This document shows positions 7,601-7,901 of a stretch of DNA of 7,901 nucleotides, in pieces. Under the pieces are notes generated by a model. It searched no databases. It was not told where the DNA came from and saw only the letters and a program-made list of their open reading frames with translations. Source of the DNA: Sandarakinorhabdus sp. Lineage in GTDB: Bacteria; Pseudomonadota; Alphaproteobacteria; Sphingomonadales; Sphingomonadaceae. Position numbers and translations under genes: made by a program. The number at the start of each line of letters is the position of its first letter. Position 1 is the stretch's first letter. The stretch is from positions 1 through 7,901 of the forward strand of contig JALOSK010000082.1 in NCBI GenBank assembly GCA_025458465.1, written 5' to 3'.

Positions 7601-7901
7601 CCGCATTGCCGCCAAACAGCAAGGCCGCGGCTTCCTGGCCGGTGTAGGCCAGCGGGCCATCGGGCGGCGAGGAGAACCAATCCGGGCCCTGATCGACCTG
7701 CCATTGGCCGGCAAAGGCGAGCAGCGGCACGTCGCTGATGGTGCCGGCGATGGTGAGCGTGTTGGCACCGGTGTTGACGGTGCCGCGGCCCTCGATGGCG
7801 ATGTTGTTGGTGATCACGAGGCCATCGGCACCCGCCGCCAGCGCGCCGCCATCACGAATGACAACCGTGCCCGAACCAAGCGCACCATCGACACCCACGG
7901 C
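4641..7901 (-). CDS. Type V autotransporter: repeat passenger plus C-terminal beta-barrel (N-terminus beyond window)
   Basis: The frame is open to the right edge, so the signal peptide and the first part of the passenger are missing; about 1,086 residues are visible. Numbering here starts at the GTG codon at 7898. Residues 8-574 are beta-helix passenger made of autotransporter-associated repeats, broken at 57-184 by a different block. Residues 575-705 look like the closing rungs of the helix (GTGAVGGLVVSSGATLSPG is a common pattern there). Residues 711-800 are a helical linker including LLEMSGEQRATERR and VFRETALDRL, which matches the LSGE-containing region before most barrels. Residues about 800-1085 form the 12-strand-type outer-membrane beta-domain, ending in LSFAF with the terminal Phe that the Bam machinery recognises. 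No cysteine is visible in the whole fragment, as is usual for proteins that must cross the periplasm unfolded. I see no protease or lipase catalytic motif, so the passenger is more likely an adhesin-like or structural surface protein; its function is unknown. Confidence 0.95.
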   Translation of the reverse strand, partial: AVGVDGALGSGTVVIRDGGALAAGADGLVITNNIAIEGRGTVNTGANTLTIAGTISDVPLLAFAGQWQVDQGPDWFSSPPDGPLAYTGQEAAALLFGGNAADYQISTLGTDPALVNNQAWYSIIGVGGGTALAQDYSSKYLGSFYGPTSGFTLNDPTNAASAYVDDNATGAAFTNYAFTGTGAAPGTLVKAGSGTLILTGVNTYSGGTDITEGTIAISSDTALGTGDISFSGLGGTLQALASFSTAKAITLNAGGTIDSNGFDVTLDGVIDGAGGLSKVGAGLLALTGVNTYSGGTTLTEGTISIGNVAALGTGTVTTAAGTTLLAGADLFNLSNNVVLNGGTTIDTQGFGVLMDGAISGTGALTKVGAGNLALYGANSYTGGTNVNAGTLFVNSAASAGTGTIAMANGTTFAVVVASTATPNNMTLGGLVNVLVDPGFTATLSGVIADGSAAGSLSKFGAGNLVLAGANSYSGDTFVNDGTVTLANSLGFGTSDVFMGGGTTLAAGASSLNVANAVQLNGPVTINTAANTLQLSGVVSGVGSVTKNGTGILTMTGASTYTGATTVAAGTLNVTGSLASAVTANAGAAVTGTGAVGGLVVSSGATLSPGAVGTTNVGTLSVNGAASLAGTYSVNILGTTSDRLAATGPLSLGGTLAVTSVSNAQFNTVYTVASGSSRTGTFGTVTGLNLFGPAFLTTVEYTATGANIRTAPNSLLTLLNNNGGGTLNAQETARAFDRAVAAGYNPQAFLNVYTAGAALPRTLLEMSGEQRATERRVVLETNRVFRETALDRLNLGLAALAGQQVQAGDEDTGAVTFWLRGAGSWGTADTSGAATRFTTEQRGILTGMDWARNGVAFGAMFHYTSTDIDYEVLGGSSNVETTGGTVYAGYRQQDKGFVANAGLSVAGARTTGARAITLPGFAQTLAGRTRGTTYQVFGELAVDLAGSASTRIEPFARLTYVQADMGALNETGGIAALQAAKQTHDIAVTNVGLRAGSSFADGKVSLNASAAWQRTSGSREAVTALGIPAVGQTALIRSVSLDPDAALLQADLGFNLSDRARINVGYSGLIGRKNSDHAGRATLSFAF
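4644..5501 (-). other. Autotransporter beta-domain (outer-membrane translocator)
   Basis: The last 286 residues or so of the autotransporter show alternating hydrophobic strands with aromatic girdles, for example TFWLRGAGSWG, GVAFGAMFHYTSTDIDY, GTVYAGYRQ, TTYQVFGELAVDL, EPFARLTYVQAD and the final RATLSFAF. This is the size and pattern of the Autotransporter barrel family (PF03797), which inserts in the outer membrane and exports the passenger. The left boundary on the protein (about residue 800) is approximate. Confidence 0.9.
6177..7346 (-). repeat. Five autotransporter-associated beta-strand repeats, 88-residue period
   Basis: Five copies of the pattern L-x-K-x-G-x-G-x-L-x-L-x-G-x-N-x-Y-S/T-G-x-T-x-V-x-x-G-T-L/I are seen at 7248-7346, 6987-7082, 6717-6818, 6441-6542 and 6177-6278 (minus strand). 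Starts are spaced 88, 88, 92 and 88 residues. Between them, a second conserved half-unit (LGTGTxT...GTTLxAGAxxLxLxNxVxLNGG) completes each repeat. The DNA of the first two copies is very similar: a 24-base stretch at 7014-7037 recurs without change at 7278-7301, exactly 264 bp away. Such repeats build the right-handed beta-helix stalk of passengers. Repeat identity is clear; boundaries of single units are my own by-eye choice. Confidence 0.88.
7347..7730 (-). other. Non-repeat domain inserted in the beta-helix passenger
   Basis: About 128 residues (57-184 of the visible protein) interrupt the repeat array between the turn ...TIAGTISD and the next repeat GTLVKAGSGTL. In the other units these two elements are joined by only a few residues. 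The block holds all three tryptophans I see in the visible passenger (66, 74, 119) and motifs unlike beta-helix: QWQVDQGPDW, YTGQEAAALLFGG, ADYQIST, AWYSIIGVGGG, AQDYSSKYLGSFYG and SAYVDDNATGAAFTNYAF. From memory, the QEAAALLFGG / ISTxxxxP / AWY / SAYV / NYAF order resembles a segment in secreted PEP-CTERM-type proteins of other bacteria. Function is unknown. The boundaries are supported by the repeat period: the distance between equivalent glycines across the block is 215 residues, or 88 plus 127. Confidence 0.65.

Overview
The window reads as chromosome of a GC-rich alphaproteobacterium. A sphingomonad (Sphingomonadales) is my best guess, from the overall protein style: a CoxL-type molybdenum hydroxylase, an FNR-type regulator with a Usp partner, and a repeat-rich autotransporter. 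No rRNA, tRNA or marker gene is present to confirm this. Both ends of the window cut through genes.

Layout, left to right. Bases 1-654 (+) hold the C-terminal 217 residues of a xanthine dehydrogenase/CO dehydrogenase-family molybdopterin-binding large subunit, followed by a strong hairpin (667-703) that can terminate in both directions. Bases 704-972 hold no convincing gene. The part from about 781 onward is clearly poorer in GC and has an 11-bp direct repeat; it may be a worn insertion-sequence end. All other genes are on the minus strand. A Crp/Fnr regulator with four cysteines placed like the iron-sulfur ligands of FNR (2504-1797) is followed after 14 bp by a two-domain universal stress protein (1782-973). 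Upstream of that pair, a low-specificity L-threonine aldolase (4516-3494) overlaps a ten-helix EamA/DMT transporter (3497-2574) by a GTGA start/stop overlap, so the two are probably translationally coupled. From 4641 to the right edge runs a large type V (classical) autotransporter, complete at its C-terminus and open at its N-terminus, with a terminator-like hairpin (4584-4611) downstream.

How the parts work together. The FNR-like protein and Usp form a likely oxygen- or redox-responsive pair. The aldolase and transporter form a small amino-acid metabolism and export unit. The autotransporter is a surface or secreted protein with no evident link to the other genes.

The most unusual structure is in the autotransporter passenger. 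Its beta-helix repeats recur every 88 residues (264 bp; one interval is 92), and the first visible repeat is interrupted at a turn by a tryptophan-containing block of about 128 residues that does not look like beta-helix. That block recalls a segment I remember from extracellular PEP-CTERM-type proteins. I see no defence system, CRISPR array, tRNA or intact mobile element.
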